Assembly: GCF_015706575.1 (NCBI RefSeq)
Contig: NW_024037053.1
Span: forward strand, 3,410,001 to 3,474,000
Origin: Patiria miniata
Lineage: Eukaryota; Echinodermata; Asteroidea; Valvatida; Asterinidae
Direction of reading: 5' to 3'
Length of the DNA stretch: 64,000 bases
Shown: one piece after another, positions 1-10,570 of the stretch
Position numbering within the stretch: the first letter of the stretch is position 1
Layout: each line of letters begins with the position of its first letter
Program-made: the position numbers and the translations under genes
The notes under the pieces: generated by a model
What the model was told of the DNA's origin: nothing
Seen by the model: the letters and a program-made list of their open reading frames with translations, nothing else
Databases searched by the model: none

Positions 1-480
1 ACAAAACCAGTGGAGGTTTCGATTGACATTAAAGTTTTAATTCTGATAAGTCCGATCGGCACAGATCGGCAATGTGAATATTGTTTCCCTTTGAACAGGT
101 TCGCGTTGCTTTTGTCAACATGGAATTTATTATGCCTATCCTTAATATTGTTTGTGATTTGTTCTTTTATTAATAAGTCCGATCCGTAAAGATCGGTAAT
201 GCCTGTTGTGTTAGGGCCATGGTGACAATGTTGCTAATAATCAGGTGATGACACCTGTTAATACGTCGGATACACCTTGTAAAGTGTCGTCTAGAGTGTA
301 CAGAGTAAAATAACCTCAATTCATTGATATTTCTAAGACCTGCAAATCCAGTGGAGTTTGTAATCGACATTTACATTTCAATTCTGATAAGTCCGATCAG
401 CACAGGTCGGCAATGGGTATATTGTTTCCCTTTGAACTGGTTCGCGTTGCTTTCGGTAATCTGGAATTAAGCTCAACTAT
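1..480. repeat. Degenerate direct repeat, spacing about 340 bp
   Basis: A block containing a GATAAGTCCGATC segment, a run reading ATTGTTTCCCTTTGAAC and a GGTTCGCGTTGCTTT segment occurs near 1-115 and again near 340-460. A shorter match lies at about 172-200. The left part is cut by the window edge. No coding potential was seen. Confidence 0.75.
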
Positions 481-539
481 TTAGACTTCTCGACCAGTAG
501 GCCAAGTGCCAAGTGGTATTTAGAATGTCCAGATAAGTT

Positions 540-1215
540 TGCCACTTCTCTACGCTTGTGCAGTGGTCAGGTAAGGGCCACTAATTGCATTACCTTCACC
601 GTCTGCATGTATGTATGTCTGTTTCCCTTCTATGGTTCTACTCATTGGGCCTATGTGGTCAGGTAAGGGCCACTATATGAAACTTTACCTTGTTAGGCCT
701 AGTATAATCTAGGTAGGGTCGACCTAAGCCACGTTTCCCATTTTTCTATGGTTGTATTTTTATTATAGTGGTCTCGTGTATGTATGTCTTTTTCCCTTCT
801 ATGGTTCTACCCATTGGGCCTATGTGGTCAGGTAAGGACCACCAAAATTATTGAAACTTTACCTAGTAATCTAGGTAGGGTCGACCTAACCACTTTTCTC
901 ATTTGTCTATGGTTGTATCTTTTCATTATAGTGGTCAGGTAAGGACCACATTTTCCCTCGTTTCACCACAATACTGGTCAGTAATTTGACCTAAGCCACG
1001 TTTCTCATTTTTCTATGGTTGTATCTTTCATTATAGTGGTCAGGTAAGGACCACATTGTCCCTCGTTTCACCACAATACTGGTCAGTAATTTGACCTTAG
1101 CCACGTTTCTTATTTTTCTATGGTTGTATCTTTCATTATAGTCGTCAGGTAAGGACCACATTTTCCCTCGTTTCACCACTCTACCGGTCACTAATTTGAC
1201 CAAGAAATCACTGTG
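540..1215 (+). repeat. Tandem repeat array (about 169-bp then 105-bp units) with a conserved stem-loop
   Basis: Two units of about 169 bp (about 606-936) are followed by tight 105-bp units (about 931-1200). Each carries GTGGTCAGGTAAGG(G/A)CCAC, at 563, 655, 824, 931, 1036 and 1141. Because 105 is a multiple of three, the minus strand has an open 35-residue repeat over the last units, which I regard as incidental. Confidence 0.85.
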
Positions 1216-1335
1216 TATTATACTGACTTAACCTAGCTCCGCTAGGTGGACATGTTTTCTCTTTTTATAAGTCCATTTTCAGCCACTTGTAGGTAAATTA
1301 TGACGACATGCAAGCCCGAGTGTTGCTCTCAGATG

Positions 1336-1770
1336 CGGAGGAACCGGAAGCAGGGAGGAGGAACAACGGATGCCGGAGGACCCTGCTTGCCGGGCGACCC
1401 ATTACTGCTTTCTTGGTAAAAACATTCATACTTTCCTTTTGAAAAATGTCTTAGGCTGTCTTAAGGGATTCTGCTTGTTGTGTCCACGATTACTGATACA
1501 TTACGACAAAAATAAGATAAATCTACAAGAAAATTAATTTAAATTATTTTTAAAAAGAATCATCACTTTTCCGAAATCAACAAATAAAAAAGAGGAGCAA
1601 CAGACGAATATTAACCCACTCAAATTTTCTTACACGTCTTCCTTCAAATCTTTTGGCAGAGATGAGGGTCTACAAGCTGAGATGTCATTCTAATATCGAT
1701 TCCGAATCCCAAGGAACCGGAAGCAGGGAGGAGGACCGACGGAAGGACTGATGACCTGCTTGCAGAGCAA
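1336..1770. repeat. Two-copy direct repeat of about 50 bp
   Basis: The segments at about 1336-1390 and 1711-1765 share GGAACCGGAAGCAGGGAGG and a following GACC(C)TGCTTGC. The DNA between them is AT-rich with no recognisable feature. Confidence 0.6.
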
Positions 1771-3285
1771 GTCTTCACCAATTCTTAAGGTTATTTAAAA
1801 AAGAGATTCAGATGTATTTTGTTTTCTTCTTTTTTGTCTTCGTCTTCGGGCAGTGGCACATCATTTTTTTAATGAAATAATCTACTCAGTAGGTGTATCA
1901 ATCTGGTAGTTGGTTTGTGTCTCGATTGTAAAAAATAGAATAATTTAAGTAGATGACCTTTTTGTTTTATCTTTGCAGATTCCTCTTGCCTCGCGTAAGC
2001 AGCAGAAACAGTGGCAATACACATTATGGAGTGCAGTTGTTCAATATGCGCTGATGATCTATGGAGTATTATATACTTGGTTGCCACTGTAATTTGGAGC
2101 CGGATCGGGAATCTCCCCGTGTTTTTTTTTCCCAAAAAGGATTTTTGGCGGGGTTTTCGCCCATCCCGTAATCAGGAATTCGTGCCTTATACTGAAATGC
2201 TTAAAATTATATTTTAGTTGATTTTAAAACGTTTGTCATACCCCGGGTAAATAAATGTAATAAATAAATAAATAAATACATAACTTTAAATAGAGGATCG
2301 GAAATGGAATCATCAGATTTTCCAATAATGGTTTTCAGTAGTAAAAAACAACAACCTCAAATGAGAATTTGTTTCTGAAAAATTATTTTCAGCCCGTCCC
2401 AAGTCCATATTAGTGGGTTTCAAATAATTCTTGTTCGTACATTTAGTCACTCGACATTTTATTTTGTTTCCTTCTTAATGCCATAATTGATACACATGTA
2501 TAATGTTTATTTTTTGGCAATTTTGCAGATTAAACCTGAGTGAATAAGAACTTATTGTATATAAACTATTTGTGTCAGTATGTCTAGTGTATTGTCTGAA
2601 TATGATAATGAGTATAGCGACTTTGAAAGAGCCGCCAAAGTTAAATACATGCATCATAATACCAATATTTCTTAGGTTATAGCAACTTTTTTATGTTTTA
2701 TATTAGAAAAATCAATCTATCCAAAACTGGTCCAGCCGGACGTTAGTTTTCTTGTCACTGTGGGTTCGAGTTTGAAGTTTTTAAACCACACGTTTCAATT
2801 TATAGAGAAGCAATCAAAACGATGCATTCAAACCAAAAATTGACATAATTTAGATAAAAAAATTATTGCCGCTTCTCAACGAACATTCTTAATATACTTG
2901 AGTAAAAGAATCTTTCAGCATCGATTAAAACAATAATCTTTGGGGGAAAACTGATTTTTTTTTAAGGAGGAATGTTTAAGAACGTTGCTGGTCTTCAGCT
3001 AAAAATGAAAAAAAAAAAACAAGTTAAAGAAAGCACTTTTTATTCCCCAACGTGTGTAATGAAGAAGAAATGGCATATCTCTAAGAAGTAGAATACAAGA
3101 TATTCGTATATCGTTGGCTTCGGTAGGACTGCATCAATCCGATTACTCAGTCTATCGCCCTCTATTGACAAGTGTGGTCCAATCTCTAACTCTGTACACG
3201 ATCAAAGGAGGGGGCGCTGTTCATTATGCACTAAATGTTACGTTCAAGTACAGTGTACACCTCCTTTATAGGCCCGGTATTTCCA
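1771..3285. other. AT-rich intergenic stretch, little recognisable
   Basis: Contains an (AAAT)n-like microsatellite at about 2248-2283 and several poly-A/T runs. Open frames here are short and have no recognisable domain. Near 3165-3215, segments reading CGCCCTCTATTGAC and GGGGGCGCTGTTCAT look like parts of a dispersed repeat. Confidence 0.5.
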
Positions 3286-3293
3286 GCATTTCC

Positions 3294-3625
3294 CAGGGGC
3301 GGCGGAACCGGGGGGGGGGGGGGGGGGGGGGCAGTTGCACCCCCCCCAGATTTTCCCTAGTGCCCCTTTTGCGGCCATAAATGTGCCCCTCGAGCATAAA
3401 AGTGCCCCCTCGAGATAAATAAAAAAACTTGGTCCTAAAAGTACCCGACTATTAATTTTAAGCAACCATTTCACAAAATGGTATTGATAGTTTAGATATA
3501 TACGAGGAAATACGAAAACAAAGCCCAAAACGTGTACACAATGTGTAGTTACCATATAATGCTCGGTTTTGAAGAGCGCCCCTATGTTGGAAGATGGTAT
3601 CAGCCCCCCCCCCCCCCCCCCCCAC

Positions 3626-3656
<31 letters not shown>

Positions 3657-3799
3657 ACTATTGGTTTTTAGGGACACCAAGTGTCTGGTGAAAAATACGT
3701 GCCGACCTTTCAGCACGGATGTGCCAAAAAAAAAAAATTCTGAGCAAGTGCCCCTTTCTGGTGATGCCCCCCAGTTTCAAACCCGTTCCGCCGCCGCTG
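3294..3799. mobile_element. Non-autonomous hAT-like element with perfect 8-bp target duplication
   Basis: The left end begins CAGGGGCGGCGGAACC. The right end, read on the other strand, begins CAGCGGCGGCGGAAC. The element is flanked on both sides by GCATTTCC (3286-3293 and 3800-3807), an exact 8-bp duplication as expected for hAT transposons. It is 506 bp long with no transposase frame. Inside are a poly-G run near 3311-3331 and a poly-C plus (CA)n tract near 3605-3658. The intact target duplication suggests a fairly recent insertion. Confidence 0.85.
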
Positions 3800-3807
3800 G
3801 CATTTCC

Positions 3808-4181
3808 TGGCGTTAACTTTACAGCAGCATGGGCGTCGATCGGTGGGGAACGGGGGTTGCGGGTTGGGGGTTGGGGGTTGGGGGTATTTGCTCCCCCCCC
3901 CACTTTTTTGCCCCCGAATATAAATCGTAGCCTACATTTGATTATGTGGGTCAGAATAGCTGAGTCAATAACTCAAAACTCGACAATGATGTTTAAATGA
4001 TGATCTTTTGCTTAAAAGAAATTGGTTAAAGTGGGCAGAAATTGCCTGACATCGCACCACAGAACGTCTATAGAATCCAACATTTTTTGGGGCCTTTCAG
4101 CTGGCCCCGATTCCCGCACCATTAGAGATTCGCATTTCGCGCTCGCATTAGTTCTCATCAGGGTATGTCTCCACCCCCTCC

Positions 4182-4212
<31 letters not shown>

Positions 4213-5919
4213 ACTTTGGACAAGCAATTGATGACCTTGACTTTACGTTACGTTACTGAAAATATAGGCCTCGGCATCCTCCTTTCTTAATTCTTCTTCC
4301 CTTTTCTCATTCTTTTTTTGGGGGGGGGGGGGGTGTTAACACCCGAACTCTCCATCCCCGCTTCGCATCGCTCATACAGCCGTCGATGGTCCATCTCGGG
4401 CACACTTCGCCTGATGACTGCAGACGTGTTGAATCAGCGATGCTGCGGCGTGTTGCGTGCCAGTTGAAGGGCTTTTACCGCTCACGACAGGCGGCATTTC
4501 CTGCGGCCGTCCGTTATTGCCTGGCCGTGTTTACGCATTGATGGAACGAAGAGAAATAGGGGAAGATCCTATCGACAAACTGGAGGGTTTGGGAAGGACT
4601 TGGGCTATTTCCACTCACCCGTAATGGCCTGTATGCAGTCTACGCAAGTTGTTTGTAAGATTTGTTAAAGAGCGGTTATCCTGAAAGTTAAATCTCTGTC
4701 GATAACGACTGCCTTTTCTTCTGCTGGAAATATTAACACAACTTCATTGTTTTAAAGACGTTTGGTTAAGTTGCTCATTTTCAATATTTCGAAGTTATAT
4801 TTCGCCTTTCTTCAGGACAGTAACGCTAGATGACTGTATTTAACAATGTGAAAATTGATGTAGAAAATGCGAGGGTGTAAGAAATTAGGGGTTGTAAAAT
4901 TAATATTGAGAACAAAATTTGAGATGCCGCCAATCAAGGTGGGAGGTTGCGCATTCTTGGAAGTCTTAAAAAAAATCAAAACCCAGTTAGGCCTGTTGCT
5001 TCCATACTTAAAATGGGCTAATTAATGTGGCTTTTTGGTCCCATACGTTTATAAAACTTACGCTCATGGATTAATTATGAATATAAAACGAAACAGGGAG
5101 GGTTTTGTTAACCAATCTACTATGGTCCCAGAAATAAACCTGTCAAATCTCTGTCTAATCGAAGATTAATGACGTCGATCGGCCAACTTAATGGCGATGA
5201 GCGGAAGCTGTCGGCTGGATGAGTAAATATGAACAATGTCTTGTGGACATTGTTGGATGCGCATTAAAAGCTCGGGATGATGGAGCCGCTACGTCAGAAA
5301 TAGTGCGTGGCCTAACACCCGACCGCCATTCACATTAAATATTATACATTGCTTGATAGTTTGGCATGAAGGTAACATTGTGTTTGCAAAATTAGAAATG
5401 AGGTGCTCTTGTCAAGTATTCACTTTAGTGTTTCGTTTTAATTGTGGAAAAAAAAACATGTTTATCGTGTGTCAAAATCAGGCACTTATGGGAAAGAAGT
5501 CTATTTTGAGTTACTGCAATAATAGTCAAAAAATATCGACCTTGCTCTGTCGAACGCCGCTTTGTTTTCTTAAATTTGATATTCCAGAAAACGGAGTTAT
5601 TAAATTTTGAAATCGGATGGTCGGAAATGTCGGCTAAGTTTGCGTCATTTCAGGACAAAAAAATCTTGAACAAAATATCATTTTGTGAAATGACATGAAT
5701 ATCTGAAAGTGTTGTTATAACACTTAGTTGATGGAATTTCAGTTTAAATTTTTAAACATTAGTGGCATCGCAAATTTAAAAACAATCTCAAAACCGCTGA
5801 AAATCAGCCCGTGTCATGATGCAGCTATTTCTCAATTCATAGCTTTGCCCAATTTGGCCTGGTTTTTGACATACCACGTCATATTTAGCAATACAAAATA
5901 ATTATAATTTGTGGTTAGT
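3808..5919. other. Intergenic stretch with poly-C/CA tracts
   Basis: No gene recognised. A G-rich tract with GGGTTGG repeats lies at about 3845-3885. A poly-C run followed by (CA)n lies at about 4173-4214. A poly-G run lies near 4318-4334. The remainder to 5919 is unique-looking AT-rich sequence. Confidence 0.5.
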
Positions 5920-5922
5920 TTA

Positions 5923-6263
5923 GGCCCAAAAAAAAAAGTCTCCGGTTTCTGGTATGCGCTCGCGTCGCCGTAGCCATGCGCGTCGGCAAAATGAAAAAGT
6001 TTTTTTTTTCAACGAAAGATGATAACTCAAAACCGCCAAACTCACTGGTTTGACTGGAATCCTGCTGCTGCACAATTTAAACGTGTTTTTAGATTGGGTT
6101 ATGGTCGAGAATAAGCTTTATGTGGCCTCTCTGGACTCCCATTTGCAGTCATCAGCCGACATTTGAAGCAAAACAATCAGGTAAAAAAAAAGAAAAAACC
6201 GCGTCGCCGCACCACTTTTTGGGCAAGCTCCATACCAGAAACCGGAGACTTTTTTTGTTGGCC
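5923..6263. mobile_element. PIF/Harbinger-like MITE with TTA target duplication
   Basis: Terminal inverted repeats of about 33 bp begin GGCC and contain AGTCTCCGGTTTCTGGTATG on the left, matched by its reverse complement on the right. TTA flanks both ends (5920-5922 and 6264-6266), the 3-bp target typical of PIF/Harbinger. It is 341 bp long with no transposase, hence non-autonomous. Confidence 0.8.
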
Positions 6264-7211
6264 TTAGAAGAAGTTGAGATAACGGCAGTAGATTTTCTTT
6301 TACTAGGAAAATGGCAATGATGCTATGGCAAGTAATCTAGACGTTGGCAGGCTAAGCTTGATATGGGGGAAAAAAACAACCTTTTGTTTGTTGAGTGCGG
6401 GCAGGATTTCATCACAGATCAATCCGCGCCGGCGTGTCAGCCACAATTTACTCGGGGATTCCTCAGCCAATTACGGTCTCAATCCCTCCTCAATTGAAGC
6501 GGGAAAAGTCCCCCCTCAATGCGCCCCGTAATCCTGCCCTGGCGTTCCGGTGGAAGGAAGTGGCGAGAATCAGAGATAATTGTCTCGGCAGTTTTCTCTC
6601 CTCCATTCTCTGACCTTAAGAGATAACTCTACACTCCATCCCTATACGCCTTTCACAGAATTCCAACAAACCCAAGGTCTTAATCAGAGGGGAAAAAAAT
6701 CTCTGACAATTGAAAACGATATAAAATCCCCGGCAAATCCATTATTGTTCGGTTAACAAAATTAACAATTAATTTGGCGAACCAGGCGCAAGGACGCAAA
6801 GCGTTTTCATCACCGTCTCGGTGTTATATTTTTTTTCCACGGCCCCTTTTGCTTTTACCGAGCCCGGCACCGAGCTTTAGACCGGGGGTAGAGAGCTCAG
6901 TGACCGGGCGCGAACTCCGCACTTTACCAGTCAGGCCGCCGGAGGAAAATTGAGCTTGATCGGTGGTTACCTTTGGCGGAACATTTGGGACTTTGTTTTC
7001 ATTCATTTTCCCCCGGTTCTGGAGCTGTCTCCTTTGATACCACTGCAGGGTTTGTTATTTCAAGTGTTTCTGGTTTTTTGTTTTACTAGAAAGTGAGAAT
7101 TTCCTTCGCACATGGTGCACAGGAAAACAAAATAATAAGGACTTGATGAAAACCAACGCCTGGCGGTGTCGCTTTGAGTTGTCGAAGGTATCAGTACACT
7201 GAGAACATTGC

Positions 7212-7271
7212 ATAGTCATAGCACTTTATAGCACAAGAGTGCACTCTTGTGCTATAAAGTGCTATGACTAT
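7212..7271. repeat. Perfect 60-bp palindrome, no spacer
   Basis: The 30-base left arm (ATAGTCATAGCACTTTATAG, then CACAAGAGTG) is followed immediately by its exact reverse complement, centred between 7241 and 7242. Outside the palindrome the symmetry ends at once. Confidence 0.95.
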
Positions 7272-7815
7272 TGGTATCACAACAGATTTTTGTTTAAACG
7301 CGTATGGAACAAGCGTGCAATTCCATTTATCTCTCTTATAAGTAAGCCAATGCACCATTTTAGACCTTGCACAATCGAAAACATGCATGAAATTTTGTCA
7401 TTTTCTGGTATGCATTTATCCGATCGAAAGATCGCTTGAAACAATTAATTTAGTTTCTGAAAAGGTAAAGCTTATAATATCGCCACTGAAATTATTCGGC
7501 CTATTACCTAGTTTGATATCATACTCGTTCCCATTCATTTTCAGTGATCCGATGTTGTATTAAATAGAACGAGATGAGACCATCCTCGTACCCGTCAATT
7601 CATTATTTATAGGGCGACAACTTCATTAGGCTTAATTATTTGCAAATAAATTACAATTGATAATTGTAAGCAGGAAAAAAGATTACCCCCAATTGCAGGA
7701 ATATTGAAGACGCACGCTGTAGTTGACCTCATTTCCCATCGGTAATTTAAGTGAACAATTTAATACTAAGCGAATTACTGTTCTTGCGATGCACATGCAT
7801 GCCCCGCTCGCTCTC

Positions 7816-7854
7816 TTTTCCCGCCAAATGGTTTTCCCGCTCATTTTTCCCGCC
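7816..7854 (+). promoter_or_regulatory. Cluster of three E2F-like sites
   Basis: TTTTCCCGCC (7816-7825), TTTTCCCGC (7832-7840) and TTTTTCCCGCC (7844-7854) lie on one strand within 40 bp. Each matches the TTTSSCGC core known for E2F/DP. No adjacent gene was identified, so function is uncertain. Confidence 0.3.
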
Positions 7855-9585
7855 ATAGGCTCCGTATGTGATGGATCAAAAGTCACGACTGCCTCAGCAT
7901 CCAAATGCGCAGGGAAACCAGCAGTAGCCTATGCAACGCACGCACGGATATAACGAAATGCCACACGTTTACAGTTACGAACTTTCGATTTAAATCTATA
8001 GAATAAATACTTTGGTTTCCCAAACGAGATTGGATAGACGCACTACTCAGTCCAAATTAAACCTTGGGTTTTGTTTTGATTTGGTGGGAATTTAATATTA
8101 TTCTCCGAATTGGAAGTCAATGTAAATATCTTTATGATTACCGCTCTGTAGGGAGGGAAGTAGTATACTTATCTACTTATCTAGACACGATCTGTGTTAA
8201 GTATAATGTTGAGGCAAATAGTAACGCGCGTGGATATACATAATGGACAGTTGTGGAGAGCACTCAAAAGATCATCCGCGTGTATGTTCGTTTCGCTCCA
8301 TGCATGTCATGTAACCATTGACATTCTTTTCGTCAACCCCGGCCTATATACCTTCCTGCCGCGTTCCAGATTTTTTTTTTCCAGTTCACCAAAGTACAAC
8401 TCCATGCTCGAGGGTCTGCAGTCGGTTTTCCAAAATGTTTATACTAATGAGAGTTCAAAACTTGCGAACAACTTTCTCGACAACTGGGGTGATAGCGAAG
8501 AAAAAACAAACCCTTAAAATGTCGTGATGGTGGACATTTAAAACCGGGGCGGGGCACAAATTGTTTCTTGGTGGCGCTGTTTATGATAAACAACCTTTAT
8601 GCATTCCATTTGCTACGTCATAGCCGTAGTGTTTCCAAACTATGGAAAGTCGTCCAGGCCACAACATTTAACAATAAACGTACTTAGGAAGTTTTGTAAA
8701 GAAAGTTTGAAACACACTGAAAAAAAGCGAAGACTTCTCCCTCTTCAGCACAGAGTGCACAAAAAGTTCAATTTTTTTGGGAAAAGTTGGCAGTCGAGGT
8801 GAAAATGTATGCAACTAATCGGCGTCCTAGAAGAGGACGCTTATACCTGCATAGAAGGTTGTGGTTGTGGATGTGGCATACTGGTTTTAAACAGTCCGTT
8901 ATTGGGGTGCTCTTCGTATCTGTATTCAACCCATTGACAATCTTTGTGTGGATATGATGACGACTAGAGGATTTCATGATATAGACAGACTGATTGGGGA
9001 AAACTGGGGTGGGGCCGAAACTCTTCCCGATATGTCCTTGCTCAATACAACTCTGGTTCAATCTCGATTGAATTCAAAACAATAAAACACCAATAATCAA
9101 GACAGAAATAGACCACTGATTCTGTCGTTAAATAGAGATTTTATTCAATATACAAGGCATGATCACCTGTTCAAATAACATCCAATATAATATAATACAT
9201 TGCAGTTATAATAATAATGTAGCTATAATAATAACGTAGCTCCTCATGCCGAAACATCCATTTCTATAATCGCTTTTACGTAAATTGGTATGCCCCAAGC
9301 TTTGAAATTGTTCTTCCTGATCGTAATTTTAACTTCCACTTGTGGAAGTTAAGGCGCCAATATTCACTGCACGTGGCCATTTTTTTGAGGTACCACCTGA
9401 ACTACGGGGCTACAGCAGCGACATGTGAGCCTTCTGGTTGTGAATTCTGTATTATAAAGTAAAACCGAATATTTAGCCAGTTCAATTGTGGAAAGGCGAA
9501 CGTAGACATCATGATTCGACAACGTGGTGCATCGGGATAAACGCAGTAGATAATGTTAACAAGTCCATGGCGACAATAGTATACA

Positions 9586-9749
9586 GATATTGACTGCCTC
9601 GAGTGGTGTAGTAAAACTAGGCCCCTCCCCCGAGGTGATCCATTAAGCCTTCTAATATTTTGTCTCGAGGCGAATATAATGCTCCATGGATCACCGAGGG
9701 AGGCTAGTTTACTACACCACGAGATATAAGGATAAAGCAGTCAATATTT
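9586..9749. repeat. Fold-back inverted repeat
   Basis: The outer arms GATATTGACTGC and GCAGTCAATATTT enclose long, imperfect inner arms (GTGGTGTAGTAAAACTAG... on the left, its complement before CCACGAG on the right) around a short A/T-rich loop. The whole 164-bp segment could form one hairpin. It resembles a palindromic MITE without clear target duplication. Confidence 0.8.
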
Positions 9750-10247
9750 GTTTTATACCACCTCTCCCACAGATTCTGCTTGATTTTAAGCGACAACTGA
9801 TTAATTTAATCTAAATACAATTAAAATGTACTTCAGTTCGAATACGAAATAATTTGAAAATTTACTTGCACTTTTCTAAACTACCCTGTCAAGAAATGTT
9901 TGGACCCAGCTTTGTAGCGCTAGGCTTGGGAACAATACGCGCTACGCGCACACCCGTATAATAGGCCTATGCATTAATTGCACACAATACCGATTCTTAT
10001 GCGAATAGTACTTTGGTTGCTACGGGTATAGTACTTTGGTTGCTACGGGTATAGTACTTTTGGCCATGCACAGAAAGATAGCAAAGTAGCGAATGCCATG
10101 TGACTCGCTCTCGGCCAATCAAGATACAGAATCTGTGGGCGAGGTGTTATAATAATAGATATTATGCGTCGTAGATAACTCAGATGTTATTGGTTAACTT
10201 AATTTTATAAACTGTAACAATGAATGCCGAAAAGATTACTCATGCCA
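9750..10247. other. Intergenic, small tandem repeat
   Basis: A 23-bp unit (GTACTTTGGTTGCTACGGGT plus ATA) is repeated about 2.5 times at 10008-10060. Nothing else is recognisable. Confidence 0.6.
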
Positions 10248-10257
10248 ATCCCAGTGA

Positions 10258-10560
10258 GTGTGGGGAGTGTGGCCTGATGGTGACGGGTCGTGACTCATGA
10301 TCAAAAGGTCAGGGGTTCGAATCCAGCTGCTGGTCATAATGTTGTGTCCTTGGGCAAGCCACTTCACCCCCACTTGCCTCTCTCCACCCAGGAGTATAAA
10401 TGGGTACCGGCATTAGCTGGGAGTAACCTGTGATTGACTAGCATCCCATCCAGGGCCGGGGAGTAGAAATATTCTCCGTCGTTTCATGCTACTGAAACCG
10501 GAGATAAACGCCGGCCTGATGGGTCACATTGGCTACTGACAAACTTTACTACTTACTACT
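10258..10560 (+). mobile_element. tRNA-derived SINE, family A
   Basis: The 5' head has a tRNA-like A box (GTGGCCTGATGGTGACGG) and a perfect B box (GGTTCGAATCC). The body includes TATAAATGGGTACCGGC and the segment ACTAGCATCCCATCCAGG. The tail is a TTACTAC-type repeat. An imperfect 10-bp target duplication, ATCCCAG(T/C)GA, lies at 10248-10257 and 10561-10570. It shares the whole body with the copy at 53610-53899. Confidence 0.88.
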
Positions 10561-10570
10561 ATCCCAGCGA

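Larger units (their letters stand above)
6267..9585. other. Intergenic stretch, mostly unrecognised
   Basis: No gene recognised. Holds the perfect palindrome at 7212-7271 and the E2F-like cluster at 7816-7854, plus a short hairpin near 9333-9356 (arms TTAACTTCCAC/GTGGAAGTTAA). Small open frames overlap on both strands without any domain I know. Confidence 0.5.

Noticed and set aside
991-1203. Minus-strand 70-aa frame made of a 35-residue repeat
   Set aside because: It follows automatically from the 105-bp DNA period, which is a multiple of three; there is no other sign of coding.
3244-3654. Gly- and Pro-rich frames around 3.2-3.8 kb
   Set aside because: They translate the poly-G/poly-C tracts of the hAT-like element.
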